From contig NZ_BDCD01000014.1 of the NCBI RefSeq assembly GCF_001613325.1, positions 62,001 to 126,000 on the forward strand: a stretch of 64,000 nt of DNA, read 5' to 3'. Source of the DNA: Nocardia yamanashiensis NBRC 100130. Its GTDB lineage: Bacteria > Actinomycetota > Actinomycetes > Mycobacteriales > Mycobacteriaceae. The notes beneath the pieces were generated by a model that was not told the origin of the DNA, searched no databases, and was given only the letters and a program-made list of their open reading frames with translations. How positions within the stretch are numbered: the first letter of the stretch is position 1; the number at the start of each line of letters is the position of its first letter. Positions 1 through 7,726 of the stretch are shown here, piece after piece. The position numbers and the translations under genes are program-made.

Positions 1-409
1 GAGCGGTGAACTCCCCCTTGAACCAGCCGCTCACCACGTTCACCGCGGCCCGGCCACCGGAGAGATGGTCGGCGGTGGCCAGCAGTTTGGCCAGCACCGC
101 GGGCTGCCAGAGACCGGGATGAACCGCGGCAATAACCTTCAGGCGTTCGGTGGCCAGCAGCAGCGCCAGACTGAAACTGGTCGATTCGTGCTGATAGGCC
201 GCGCCGTAGCTGGCCATGTATCGCACCTGGGTCAGCGCGTATTCGAAGCCGTTGTTCTCGGCCAGCACAGCCAGCTTCTTGTTGTAGTCGTAACTCCAGT
301 CGGTGCGCTGCTCGATATTGCTGACGACGAGACCGCCGCTGACATTCGGCACCCAGTAGGCGAATTTCAAAGGTGCTGCGACAGCATCGTTTTCATGGGC
401 TGCGGACAC
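1..409 (-). CDS. sfnG: dimethylsulfone monooxygenase SfnG, 5' part
   Basis: The first 136 residues are visible; the rest lies beyond the left edge. The protein is a luciferase-like flavin-dependent monooxygenase of the SfnG type, which with FMNH2 oxidises dimethylsulfone to methanesulfinate during growth on alternative sulfur sources. The family signature is the conserved N-terminus: FAYWVPNVSGGLVVSNIEQR, followed by DWSYDYNKKLAVLAENNGFEY and, further on, AVNVVSGWFKGEF. I chose the GTG at 409 because GAGGAG lies 7 bases upstream; the nearby ATG at 396 is out of frame. A Cys-ending leader peptide and a GC hairpin sit directly upstream and probably control the gene by cysteine supply (inferred). 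Confidence 0.9.
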   Translation of the reverse strand, partial: MSAAHENDAVAAPLKFAYWVPNVSGGLVVSNIEQRTDWSYDYNKKLAVLAENNGFEYALTQVRYMASYGAAYQHESTSFSLALLLATERLKVIAAVHPGLWQPAVLAKLLATADHLSGGRAAVNVVSGWFKGEFTA

Positions 410-457
410 AGATACTCCTCGGGAAGAAGGGAAGATCGTGAACTACTCCGCACGAAA

Positions 458-486
458 CCCCATCCGCGCGCACAGCGCGGGCGGGG
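458..486 (-). promoter_or_regulatory. GC-rich attenuator hairpin between leader peptide and sfnG
   Basis: On the minus strand CCCC (486-483) pairs with GGGG (461-458) and CCGCGC (480-475) pairs with GCGCGG (469-464) around a 5-base loop. It begins 6 bases after the leader-peptide stop codon and ends about 36 bases before the sfnG ribosome site. That position suits coupling of leader translation to sfnG expression. No T-tract follows, so it may act on translation or through Rho. Confidence 0.55.
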
Positions 487-491
487 ATTCG

Positions 492-587
492 TCAGTCCCG
501 ACAACCCGGCCCGGCGATCCGCATCAGATCCAGATACCGCCGCCGCGTGAACTCCCACTCGCAACTCTCGAAACGCTCGATCGACAT
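492..587 (-). CDS. cysteine-responsive leader peptide upstream of sfnG
   Basis: A 31-residue open frame with ATG at 587 that ends in TRRRYLDLMRIAGPGCR followed by D and the stop. This C-terminal pattern (RR-Y-x-D-L-x-R, then a Cys-Arg close to the stop) matches the short leader peptides that precede sulfur-assimilation and sulfonate operons in actinobacteria. There, stalling at the terminal Cys codon reports low cysteine. A second Cys codon (Cys9) lies near the start. The frame lies 82 bases upstream of sfnG on the same strand. The peptide itself is unlikely to have a function beyond being translated. The start is uncertain because I see no strong ribosome site. The family match is from memory of the motif. 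Confidence 0.7.
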   Translation of the reverse strand: MSIERFESCEWEFTRRRYLDLMRIAGPGCRD

Positions 588-918
588 ATCGCCGCTCCAT
601 CGTCCTCGACGGCCCCGCCGGGCCGCAGCACACGAATCAGTTTCTGATTCCGCCGTCCTGCCCCACGTGCACCAGTCGGTCTCGAAACTCCACGCTCAAC
701 GGACCATTCCCGCTAAAAAATAAAGCTCCTGCCTCGCCGAAACGACGGTTACGTTCGCGATGAACACAATCCGGGCATTGAGGATCTGCAGGCCGACCGC
801 GGTATCCCGGTGCTCGGCGTATGCTTCGCGCAGCGTTGACCCACGCAGCCCTCACCGGCCCGGCGTCTCCATTGCGCACCGCGACCGACAGGTGTGCTCC
901 GACCCGATCCACGACCCG
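588..918. other. gene-poor stretch, probable decayed sequence
   Basis: I see no convincing gene here. The promoter of the leader-sfnG unit should lie at its left end. Between 758 and 839 one plus-strand frame reads IEDLQADRGIPVLGVCFAQR and then stops. This loosely resembles the nucleophile-elbow region of class I glutamine amidotransferases (GxPVLGxCxGxQ), but it is too short to call. It adjoins the SnoaL-like fragment, which suggests that the stretch is a junction of gene debris. Confidence 0.35.
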
Positions 919-919
919 T

Positions 920-1018
920 TTGCTGACGTTCGACGGCGATGTGGTGCAGGGCGAAACCTACTGCACCTCTTCGCACGTCTACGTCACCGACGACGGGCCC
1001 CGGGTGTTCGCCACGGTG
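920..1018 (+). pseudogene. SnoaL-like gene fragment duplicated from the gene at 3906
   Basis: This stretch reads LLTFDGDVVQGETYCTSSH, then VYVTDDGPRVF. It is nearly the same, in protein and in DNA, as the middle of the intact SnoaL-like gene at 3906-4340 (that copy has YCTASH and YDTGDGSRVF). Neither the N-terminal third nor the C-terminal third is present. The fragment ends exactly where the convergent secreted-protein gene begins. It is a remnant of a duplication or of a deleted paralogue, not a working gene. Confidence 0.7.
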
Positions 1019-1447
1019 TCAGCGAATTCGCGATTCGCATTCCATGAAGTCGGTGCCCGCTTGGAAGCAGTCGTAGAGCCCGCTCTGGATATCGCCGCTG
1101 GTCGGCGGTTCCCCGCACAGGATTCCGCAACGGCGATAGTTCGGGACGTTACTGCCGTCGGGCCAGCGGCAACTGTTGGCGTCGCAGGTGTAGCCGCGAG
1201 CGTTCGGATCGTGAGCCATGCCGGTGCGGCTGTAGGACCACACGAACGCGTCGGTGCGTTGCACCTGAACGCAATACGCCGTGCGGCCGTTCGCCAGGTG
1301 TCCGGTCGACCCGTGGTCCTGACAGTAGGCATTCAATTCGACGGTGGGGCTTTGCGCTGTCGCCGTTGCCGGCGCGAGGAGCAGCACCACTCCCGCCAAC
1401 CCTGTCAGCAGGCGATATACGATCCCGTACCGAGTGTTCCGAAGCAT
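1019..1447 (-). CDS. secreted cysteine-rich hypothetical protein
   Basis: A 142-residue protein of unknown function. The ATG at 1447 is preceded by a GGGGGGACGAG ribosome site, and the open frame upstream of it is not needed. An N-terminal signal peptide is clear: Arg-rich start, hydrophobic LLTGLAGVVLLL, then APATATAQS as a probable signal peptidase I site. The mature part of about 110 residues has eight Cys (YCQDH, YCVQ, TCDANSCRW, RRCGILCGE, DCFQ, MECES), which suggests several disulfides outside the cell. It is convergent with the SnoaL-like fragment, whose block directly abuts its stop codon. No catalytic motif is visible. Confidence 0.7.
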   Translation of the reverse strand: MLRNTRYGIVYRLLTGLAGVVLLLAPATATAQSPTVELNAYCQDHGSTGHLANGRTAYCVQVQRTDAFVWSYSRTGMAHDPNARGYTCDANSCRWPDGSNVPNYRRCGILCGEPPTSGDIQSGLYDCFQAGTDFMECESRIR

Positions 1448-1517
1448 CTCGTCCCCCCTTTGAACGCAGCCTACTCGCCGAGCACCGTTCACATCTCGGA
1501 TCAGTTCGGGCGCGAAA

Positions 1518-1970
1518 TCATCGGATTTTCCGTACGGATGTCGTATCCGGGTTCGCCGGGCCGCCGGTCGAGGTCACCGGGTGCAGTTCGGGAATCGGGC
1601 GGCCGCGCTCGTCGACGAGCACCGAATGCTCCTCGGCCCGCGCGAACGCATGCCGCTCGCCCCACTGACGCAGAGCGAGGACGACGGTGAACAGGTCCCG
1701 GCCGGCGGGAGTGAGCGTGTAGATCTGCCGCTTGCCCGACGGTGCGGTGGTGCGTTCGAGGATGCCGTGGTGGACCAATCGCCGGAGCCGGTCGGTGAGG
1801 ATATTGCGCGCGATTCCGGTGGACTGCTGGAAGTCTCCGAACGCGCGCGCGCCGTCCATGGCATCGCGAACGATCAGCAGGCTCCAGCGATCGCCGACCA
1901 TGTCCAGGGTGCGCGCGACCGGGCAGTTCGGGTCGGTCCAGTCGCCGTCGGCGGTAACCGGTTCGGTCAT
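1518..1970 (-). CDS. HxlR-family transcriptional regulator
   Basis: A DNA-binding winged-helix regulator of the HxlR type. The signature is present: CPVARTLDMVGDRWSLLIVR (residues ~16-35), then FGDFQQSTGIARNILTDRLR, then the wing segment YTLTPAGRDLF. The protein is about 150 residues, slightly longer than usual because of a C-terminal tail. I prefer ATG at 1970, with GGAGG 5 bases upstream, over the GTG at 1973. The gene is divergent from an MFS transporter and shares with it an 88-bp intergenic region holding two inverted repeats, so it very probably controls that transporter in response to a ligand or oxidant. Confidence 0.9.
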   Translation of the reverse strand: MTEPVTADGDWTDPNCPVARTLDMVGDRWSLLIVRDAMDGARAFGDFQQSTGIARNILTDRLRRLVHHGILERTTAPSGKRQIYTLTPAGRDLFTVVLALRQWGERHAFARAEEHSVLVDERGRPIPELHPVTSTGGPANPDTTSVRKIR

Positions 1971-2003
1971 CACATCCTCCAGAACGGTTGCTGATTGAAA
2001 CTA

Positions 2004-2035
2004 TTCTGACGTACGGTCAGAACAGTTGCAAACTG
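2004..2035. promoter_or_regulatory. two inverted repeats, probable HxlR operator
   Basis: TTCTGAC-GTACG-GTCAGAA (2004-2022) is a perfect 7-bp dyad. It is followed immediately by CAGTT-GCA-AACTG (2023-2035), a perfect 5-bp dyad. Both lie between the divergent HxlR and MFS genes and just upstream of the MFS start at 2059, where a bound repressor would block transcription. The assignment to the HxlR protein is inferred from position. Confidence 0.6.
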
Positions 2036-2058
2036 CTACTGATTGGATTGCTGTGCTC

Positions 2059-3276
2059 ATGTCTCTCGGTCAGCGCCTGCTGTTCGCCGCGATCTGCGCG
2101 GTGTCCGTCGCGACCATCTATTCCGCCCAGCCGATCCTGACGCTGATCGGCGACGACCTGGGTATGGCGGGGGGCGATTTGGGATGGATCGTCACGGCGG
2201 GGCAGCTCGGCTATCTGGCCGGGCTGATCCTGCTCGTGCCGCTCGGTGACATGATCGACCGGCGCAAGCTCATCATCGGGCACCTGCTGCTCACCGCCCT
2301 CGGCGTCGCGGTCGCGGCAACCGCTGCCCGAACGTGGTTGCTGCTCACCGCAATTGCCGTCGCCGGCCTGTTCGCGGTCGTCGTCCAGACAACGGTCGCC
2401 TACGCCGCGGCCACCGCCGCGCCGCGCGAGCGTGGCCGCACCCTCGGCGTGGTCACCTCCGGAGTCGTCATCGGCATTCTCGGCGCCCGAGTCGCCTCCG
2501 GCGCACTGGCCGCAGCCTGGGGCTGGCGCAGCGTCTACGCCGCGCTCGCTTTGCTTCTCGTCGTTCTCGCATTGCTCGTCTCGAAGTTCCTACCGGCAGA
2601 CACTCGCATCGAGCGCCCCCGATACCGGCAGGTGCTGACCGCGTCGCGCTCCCTGCTGCGTGAGCGACTCTTCCTCTCGCGCAGCCTGATCGCCTTCTTC
2701 TTGTTCGCGTCCTTCAGCGCACTCTGGAGCGGCCTGGCACTACCGCTGCAAGCCGCACCGTGGCAGCTCAGCACCGCCCAGATCGGCTTGTTCGGGATCG
2801 CCGGTCTGGCGGGCGCACTCGGCGCGGGACGAGCCGGACGGTGGGCGGACAACGGTTTCGCGAACACGGTCACCGGAGCGGCGCTCGCACTCCTGACCGT
2901 CTCGTGGCTGGCGACAGCACAAGCATCATGGTCACTGTGGCTGGTGGTCGCCGGCGTGATCGTCCTGGATTTCGCGGTGCAGGCCGCGCACGTCAGCAAC
3001 CAGCACCTACTCACGCTGCATCATCCGGACCGGACCAGCACCGTCATCGGCAGTTACATGCTCTTCTACTCAGCCGGCTCGGCCCTCGGCGCGGTCACCA
3101 CCACCGCCGTGTACACCCGCGCGGGATGGACCGGGTGCAGCATTCTCGGCGCCGCGTTCGCGATCGGTGCGCTGACGGTCTGGGTAACCAACCGCCCACC
3201 ACGATCGACCGAAACGGCACCAGCGACTGCGCCAATGCCAGAATCCACCGCCGCGGGTCACTCGGCGATCCGGTGA
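2059..3276 (+). CDS. MFS drug/metabolite efflux transporter
   Basis: A major facilitator superfamily protein of about 405 residues with roughly 12 hydrophobic segments. The first reads LLFAAICAVSVATIYSAQPIL, and the loop 2-3 motif is LGDMIDRRKLIIG, the usual G-x-x-x-D-R-R-x pattern. It belongs to the sugar-efflux/YnfM-like branch of proton antiporters by general appearance, but the substrate cannot be told. The ATG at 2059 gives a normal short cytoplasmic N-terminus; a longer frame reaches TTG 2026 but would run through the operator. It is transcribed away from the HxlR gene, consistent with a regulator-controlled efflux pair. Confidence 0.88.
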   Translation: MSLGQRLLFAAICAVSVATIYSAQPILTLIGDDLGMAGGDLGWIVTAGQLGYLAGLILLVPLGDMIDRRKLIIGHLLLTALGVAVAATAARTWLLLTAIAVAGLFAVVVQTTVAYAAATAAPRERGRTLGVVTSGVVIGILGARVASGALAAAWGWRSVYAALALLLVVLALLVSKFLPADTRIERPRYRQVLTASRSLLRERLFLSRSLIAFFLFASFSALWSGLALPLQAAPWQLSTAQIGLFGIAGLAGALGAGRAGRWADNGFANTVTGAALALLTVSWLATAQASWSLWLVVAGVIVLDFAVQAAHVSNQHLLTLHHPDRTSTVIGSYMLFYSAGSALGAVTTTAVYTRAGWTGCSILGAAFAIGALTVWVTNRPPRSTETAPATAPMPESTAAGHSAIR

Positions 3277-3281
3277 GCCGT

Positions 3282-3806
3282 TCAGCGGCACCAGGATTCG
3301 ACGGTCGTGGCGAAATCGGGGAACTCCGCGCGGGCGGCGGACAGGATCTCAGCGGGTGTCCGGACGGGGATGCCTGAATGGGCTTCGGCGATGGCGCGCA
3401 ATTCTTTCTGGGGTATGCCGGTGTCGGAACCGTATTCGACCGCCTCCATCGGGCCGACGCCGGCGGCGAGCAGCCAGAGGAAATCGGCGAGGGTGCTCGC
3501 GACCGGGCCGACCTGGCCCTCGGACCCGAAGAACATCACCGGCTGTTCGGTCAGTGGGCGGCCGGCCCGGATCAGCCAGAGGGCGACCAGGCCGCCGGTT
3601 CCGTCTTGCGCGAACACCCGGAACTCATCGCCGTCGAGGTCTTGGTTGCCGGTCCAGGCCCGCAGCCACTCGGTGGTGTCGGCGGCCGAGTCGAAGTCGT
3701 CGTAGGGTTCGTAGTCGATCGATCCGGAGGATTCGTCGTAGGGGAACTCGACCGTGGACAGTGCGGTGAGTGCGGGTGGGAAGGTTCGGTCCGGCGGGTT
3801 CAGCAC
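3282..3806 (-). CDS. SMI1/KNR4 (SUKH)-like hypothetical protein
   Basis: A 174-residue acidic cytosolic protein starting at GTG 3806. The C-terminal half (VMFFGSEGQVGPVASTLADF, then LWLLAAGVGPMEAVEYG) is of the kind found in actinobacterial SUKH-superfamily or SMI1/KNR4-like proteins, many of which are immunity proteins against nuclease toxins. I recognise the style rather than a specific family. It is convergent with the MFS gene (5-bp gap), and no toxin lies beside it. The open frame extends far upstream, but the low-complexity N-terminal extension would overlap the SnoaL-like gene and is rejected. Confidence 0.6.
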   Translation of the reverse strand: MLNPPDRTFPPALTALSTVEFPYDESSGSIDYEPYDDFDSAADTTEWLRAWTGNQDLDGDEFRVFAQDGTGGLVALWLIRAGRPLTEQPVMFFGSEGQVGPVASTLADFLWLLAAGVGPMEAVEYGSDTGIPQKELRAIAEAHSGIPVRTPAEILSAARAEFPDFATTVESWCR

Positions 3807-3905
3807 GCATCCACCGTATCGGCTCGCCCGGCAGGCGGGACCGACGGTGTTGTCCGCGAACGGATTCGGCGTATTCTCTCGGTTCCCCATCGAGGAGGCT
3901 GATCC

Positions 3906-4340
3906 ATGGACAACGTCCCCACTCGCCTCGCGCTGCGCGAGCTGGTGGAACGCTATGCCGCCTACGCCGACCGGCGGCGCGATACCGCTCTCGCCGGGCT
4001 GTTCACCGAGGACGGTGCGCTCGTGGTCGAGTGGGGGCCGGAGAAGCCCCGCACCGATGTCCGTGGCCGTGCGAACATCGCCGCGGCCATGCGGCCTTTG
4101 GATCGTTACCGGGCTACCCGCCACGTCGTCGACAATCAACTGCTGACGTTCGACGGCGACGTGGTGCAGGGCGAAACCTATTGCACCGCTTCGCACGTCT
4201 ACGACACCGGCGACGGTTCCCGGGTGTTCGTCATGCAGATCCGCTACCAGGACATCTTCGTGCGCGACGGCGGCGACTGGTTGTTCCGGGAACGCCGGCT
4301 GCTCCTGGACTGGACCGAGGATCGTCCGCTGGACTCCTGA
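3906..4340 (+). CDS. SnoaL-like / NTF2-fold protein
   Basis: A 144-residue protein of the SnoaL-like (nuclear transport factor 2 fold) group: LRELVERYAAYADRRRDTAL near the N-terminus, then GLFTEDGALVVEWG and the central TFDGDVVQGETYCTASHVY. Such proteins are small cone-shaped barrels acting as cyclases, isomerases or hydrolases on small hydrophobic substrates; the substrate here is unknown. The start has a good site (GAGGAGG, then ATG at 3906). It precedes the zinc alcohol dehydrogenase by 97 bp and may be co-transcribed with it. A partial second copy of its middle lies at 920-1018. Confidence 0.82.
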   Translation: MDNVPTRLALRELVERYAAYADRRRDTALAGLFTEDGALVVEWGPEKPRTDVRGRANIAAAMRPLDRYRATRHVVDNQLLTFDGDVVQGETYCTASHVYDTGDGSRVFVMQIRYQDIFVRDGGDWLFRERRLLLDWTEDRPLDS

Positions 4341-4437
4341 GGCGAGGCGCCGGCGCCATGGTCGGCCGGGTGACGCATAACCCGATCGGCGCCGGGTAGG
4401 CGATCGAACGAATCGCCCACTCGATCGAGGAGAACCT

Positions 4438-5631
4438 ATGAAAGCCGTGACATGGCAGGGCCATCGCAAGGTCTCGGTCGAATCCGTGCCCGATCCGCGG
4501 ATCGAGGAACCGACCGATGCGGTCATCAAGGTGACCTCGACGGGGATCTGCGGGTCCGACCTGCACCTGTACGAGGTGCTCGGCGCGTACATGAGTTCCG
4601 GGGACGTGCTCGGGCACGAGTCGATCGGCGTCGTGGAGGAAGTCGGTTCCGCGGTCTCGGAGTTGGTTCCCGGGGATCGGGTCGTGATTCCGTTCCAGAT
4701 CAGCTGCGGTCACTGCTTCATGTGCGATCAAGGGCTGACCACCCAGTGCGAGACGACGCAGGTCCGTGAATACGGCAGTGGCGCGGCCTTGTTCGGCTAC
4801 TCGAAGCTCTACGGGCAGATCCCGGGAGGACAGGCCGAATATCTGCGGGTGCCCCGTGCCGACGCCACCCACGTGAGCGTTCCGCACGGCCCGGACGATG
4901 CCCGCTACCTGTACCTGTCCGATGTCCTGCCCACCGCCTGGCAAGCGGTCGAATACGCCGCGGTGCCCGACGGCGGCTCGGTCACGGTGCTGGGACTGGG
5001 GCCGATCGGCGATATGGCCTGCCGGATCGCGGCATATCGCGGCTACCGGGTGATCGGCGTCGATCGCGTGCCCGAACGACTCGTCCGAGTCGCGGCCCGC
5101 GGCATCGAATGCATCGACCTCACGACCCTCGACCGGCCCCTCGGCGCGATCATCCGGGATGTCACCGGCGGGCGGGGCACCGACTCGGTGATCGACGCGG
5201 TCGGCATGGAAGCGCACGGATCCCCGCTGGCCGCGCTGGCACAGCGGTCGTCGTCGCTGCTGCCGAGCGCGGTGGCACGGAAGGTCAACGACACCGTCGG
5301 CATCGACCGGCTCACCGCGTTCGACACCGCGATCGACGTGGTGCGCCGCGGCGGCACGATCTCGCTGGTGGGCGTATACGGCGGCATGGTCGATCCCGTG
5401 CCGATGCGGATCCTGTTCGACAAGCAGATCCAGCTGCGGATGGGACAAGCCAATGTCAAACGCTGGATCGGCGACCTGCTGCCACTGCTCGGCGACGACG
5501 ACCCGCTCGGCGTGGAAAGCTTCGCCACCCATCGACTTCCGCTGGCTTCGGCACCGGACGCCTACCGCATGTTCCAGCAGAAGACCGACGGCGCGGTGAA
5601 GATCGTGCTGGACCCCACGACGGAACCGTGA
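4438..5631 (+). CDS. zinc-dependent alcohol dehydrogenase, formaldehyde dehydrogenase-like
   Basis: A 397-residue medium-chain dehydrogenase. Catalytic zinc ligands are in TGICGSDLHLYE (Cys37 region) and GHESIGVVEEVG. The structural zinc lobe is CGHCFMCDQGLTTQC. NAD-binding is at LGLGPIGDMACRIAAYRGY. The long insert after GMEAHG and the overall length match glutathione-independent formaldehyde dehydrogenase-like members rather than simple ethanol dehydrogenases. The likely reaction is NAD-dependent oxidation of an alcohol or aldehyde hydrate in the cytosol, exact substrate unknown. The ATG at 4438 follows GAGGAG with good spacing. It is convergent with an amidase gene 10 bp away. Confidence 0.88.
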   Translation: MKAVTWQGHRKVSVESVPDPRIEEPTDAVIKVTSTGICGSDLHLYEVLGAYMSSGDVLGHESIGVVEEVGSAVSELVPGDRVVIPFQISCGHCFMCDQGLTTQCETTQVREYGSGAALFGYSKLYGQIPGGQAEYLRVPRADATHVSVPHGPDDARYLYLSDVLPTAWQAVEYAAVPDGGSVTVLGLGPIGDMACRIAAYRGYRVIGVDRVPERLVRVAARGIECIDLTTLDRPLGAIIRDVTGGRGTDSVIDAVGMEAHGSPLAALAQRSSSLLPSAVARKVNDTVGIDRLTAFDTAIDVVRRGGTISLVGVYGGMVDPVPMRILFDKQIQLRMGQANVKRWIGDLLPLLGDDDPLGVESFATHRLPLASAPDAYRMFQQKTDGAVKIVLDPTTEP

Positions 5632-5641
5632 CCCCTGGGCC

Positions 5642-6976
5642 TCACGAAATCGGTGCCGGGTTCACAGCCTCTAGGATGCCACCCACCCAACTGGCTTGCG
5701 CGAGTAGGTCGGTGTCGCGTCCGAGTGGCAGCGACAGCAGCAATCCCGATGCCGGGCCGGAGTTCGAGGTTCTGACGGGCAGTGTGATTCCGCAGGTGCC
5801 CAGGTAGCTGAGCGCCATGGTGGTGCGCAGTGTCGAGGCGTTCGCGCTGTCGTAGGCGGCCGGGTCGGATAGGTCGGACAGGCGTGGTGGCGCGTGGCGG
5901 ACGGTGGGACACAGGAGGGTCGCGCCATCGAGTTCGGCGGTGAACGCGTTTCTCAGGGTGGGCATTGCGGTGTAGAGGGCGGGGATGGAATCGGCTGTGT
6001 GCGTGTTGCTTTCGAGTCGGCGGCGGGTCGCCGGATCGATCGGCAGGCTGGAGTCGAGGCGGTGGTGATGCAGGGCGTAGGCTTCGGCGCCGACGATGGT
6101 GCCGTGGTCGTCCATGAGCTTCTGCGCGGTTCGGAGTGAGTCGAGGTCGCGGAGTTCGATATCGGCTCCGGCGCAACGCATTTCGATGACCGCGGCGTTG
6201 AAGTCGGCGGCTACCACGGGATCGAGATCTTCGGACCATTCGCCGCCGGGTATCACGAATCGACTGGAATGAGTGGCCGCGGCGGCCCGAGTGGACGCGA
6301 GGACGCGGTCCAGTTCGCGGATATCGTTCACGGTGGTGGCGAAGATGCCGATGCTGTCGAGTGTCGGTGAGAGCGGTGCGAAGTCGGGCACACCGTAACG
6401 GCCGGGGCTGGCACGGAACCCGATGATTCCGCAGAAGGCGGCGGGCACGCGCACCGATCCCGACGTGTCGGTGCCGACCGCCAGCGGGACGATGCCGCGG
6501 GCCACCGCGACCGCCGAGCCGGAGGAGGAGCCGCCGGGAACCAGTTCGGGGTCGGCAGGATTGGCTGGAGTGCCGAAGCACAGGTTGATTCCGAGCCCGG
6601 AGAAAGCGAATTCGCTCAGATTGGTCTTGCCGAGGGTAACCAGACCGCTGTCGTGGGCGCGCCGGACCAAGCGGCTGTCCACGGCGGCGGGCTGGTCGTG
6701 CAGATGGCTGGCCGAACCCTTGGTCGTCACCGTGCCCTGTAGGTCGAAGAGGTCTTTCCACACGATCGGCACACCGTCGAGCAGCCCGCGCCGAGCCCCG
6801 CGCAGACGTCGGCGGTCGGCGGCATCGGCCTGCCAGCGGGCGCGCTCGGCGGTGACGGTGATCAGCACCGCGGCCGAATCCGGTTGCCGCGCCCGCTCGA
6901 TGGCGCGGCCGGCCAGCTCGGTCGCGGTCGTCTCGCCCGCCGCGAGCGCCGAGGCCATAGCGGAAGCGGTAGTCAT
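5642..6976 (-). CDS. amidase signature family hydrolase
   Basis: A 444-residue amidase-signature enzyme that should hydrolyse an amide or ureide C-N bond. The Ser-cisSer-Lys triad is visible: Lys in VWKDLFDLQG, Gly/Ser run PGGSSSGSAVAVA, and the nucleophile loop TDTSGSVRVPAAFCG. It resembles the short single-domain members such as those related to allophanate hydrolase N-domains. It stands 120 bp from the DUF1989 operon and is divergent from it, so it may act on the same nitrogenous substrate (inferred). A second, distantly related amidase is at 48015. Confidence 0.9.
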   Translation of the reverse strand: MTTASAMASALAAGETTATELAGRAIERARQPDSAAVLITVTAERARWQADAADRRRLRGARRGLLDGVPIVWKDLFDLQGTVTTKGSASHLHDQPAAVDSRLVRRAHDSGLVTLGKTNLSEFAFSGLGINLCFGTPANPADPELVPGGSSSGSAVAVARGIVPLAVGTDTSGSVRVPAAFCGIIGFRASPGRYGVPDFAPLSPTLDSIGIFATTVNDIRELDRVLASTRAAAATHSSRFVIPGGEWSEDLDPVVAADFNAAVIEMRCAGADIELRDLDSLRTAQKLMDDHGTIVGAEAYALHHHRLDSSLPIDPATRRRLESNTHTADSIPALYTAMPTLRNAFTAELDGATLLCPTVRHAPPRLSDLSDPAAYDSANASTLRTTMALSYLGTCGITLPVRTSNSGPASGLLLSLPLGRDTDLLAQASWVGGILEAVNPAPIS

Positions 6977-7096
6977 GGAACAGGACGCTACCGAGGGCTA
7001 TTCCCAGTCCGACATGTCGAAACATCTACCGAAATAGCCGAATGCTGTGTGTTCATCCATTCCCTGGCGTGCGGGGCATTCGGTTGACTGGTAGCC

Positions 7097-7726
7097 ATGA
7101 CAACGTTGAGCTACTCGGAGCCGGTCACCGTACCGGCCGGGCGAGCCCGATTGACGGCCGTGCGGGCCGGGGAGTACTTACGGATCACCGACATCGAGGG
7201 CGGCCAGGTGGGTGATGTATTCGCCTACAACGCACACGATCTCACCGAATACCACAGCGCCGCACACACCCGCACGCACACCGCGCGGCTGTTTCCCGCA
7301 CTCGGCGAGGCGTTCGTGACCAACCGGCGCCGGCCGATCCTGACCTACGCCGCCGACACTTCTCCGGGCCTGCACGACATGCTGATCGCGGCCTGCGATC
7401 CGGAACGCTATGCGGCCTACGGCGATCCGCATCACGCCAGCTGCGCGGACAACCTGCACCGGATCATGATCGAGCGCGGATACGCTCCGCCCGCGTTCAT
7501 ACCGCAGCCGATCAACGTCTTCATGCGCATTCCGGTCGCGGCCGACGGGACCCTGACCTGGCTGGAAGCCCCCACCGTGCCCGGCGACGCCATCACCTTC
7601 CGCGCAGAAATGGATTGCCTGATCGTGGTTTCGGCCTGCCCGCAAGACCATAACCCCATCAACGGGGCCAAGCCCACGCCATTGCAACTCACCGTCCTGC
7701 CCGAGTCCCCCGAGGAGAACAGCTGA
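7097..7726 (+). CDS. DUF1989 (urea carboxylase-associated) family protein
   Basis: A 209-residue protein of the DUF1989 family, first of a three-gene coupled operon. Features seen are VPAGRARLTAVRAGEYLRIT, DIEGGQVGDVFAYNAHDLTE, and the Asp/His/Cys-rich HHASCADNLHRIMIERG followed by PQPINVFMRIPV. Members accompany urea carboxylase, guanidine or ethanolamine-type catabolic enzymes, and several are thought to be metal-dependent enzymes of nitrogen metabolism; the exact reaction is not settled. Its stop codon overlaps the next start (TGATG), which indicates translational coupling to the flavin oxidoreductase. Confidence 0.85.
   Translation: MTTLSYSEPVTVPAGRARLTAVRAGEYLRITDIEGGQVGDVFAYNAHDLTEYHSAAHTRTHTARLFPALGEAFVTNRRRPILTYAADTSPGLHDMLIAACDPERYAAYGDPHHASCADNLHRIMIERGYAPPAFIPQPINVFMRIPVAADGTLTWLEAPTVPGDAITFRAEMDCLIVVSACPQDHNPINGAKPTPLQLTVLPESPEENS

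Noticed and set aside
758..839. Glutamine-amidotransferase-like GIPVLGVCF fragment
   Set aside because: About 25 codons, no His/Glu partner region, nucleophile context altered (CFAQR); kept only as a note in the gap entry.
3807..4592. Upstream extension of the SUKH-like frame to 4592
   Set aside because: The extension runs antisense through the SnoaL-like gene and lacks domain content; the GTG at 3806 gives a normal-size protein.
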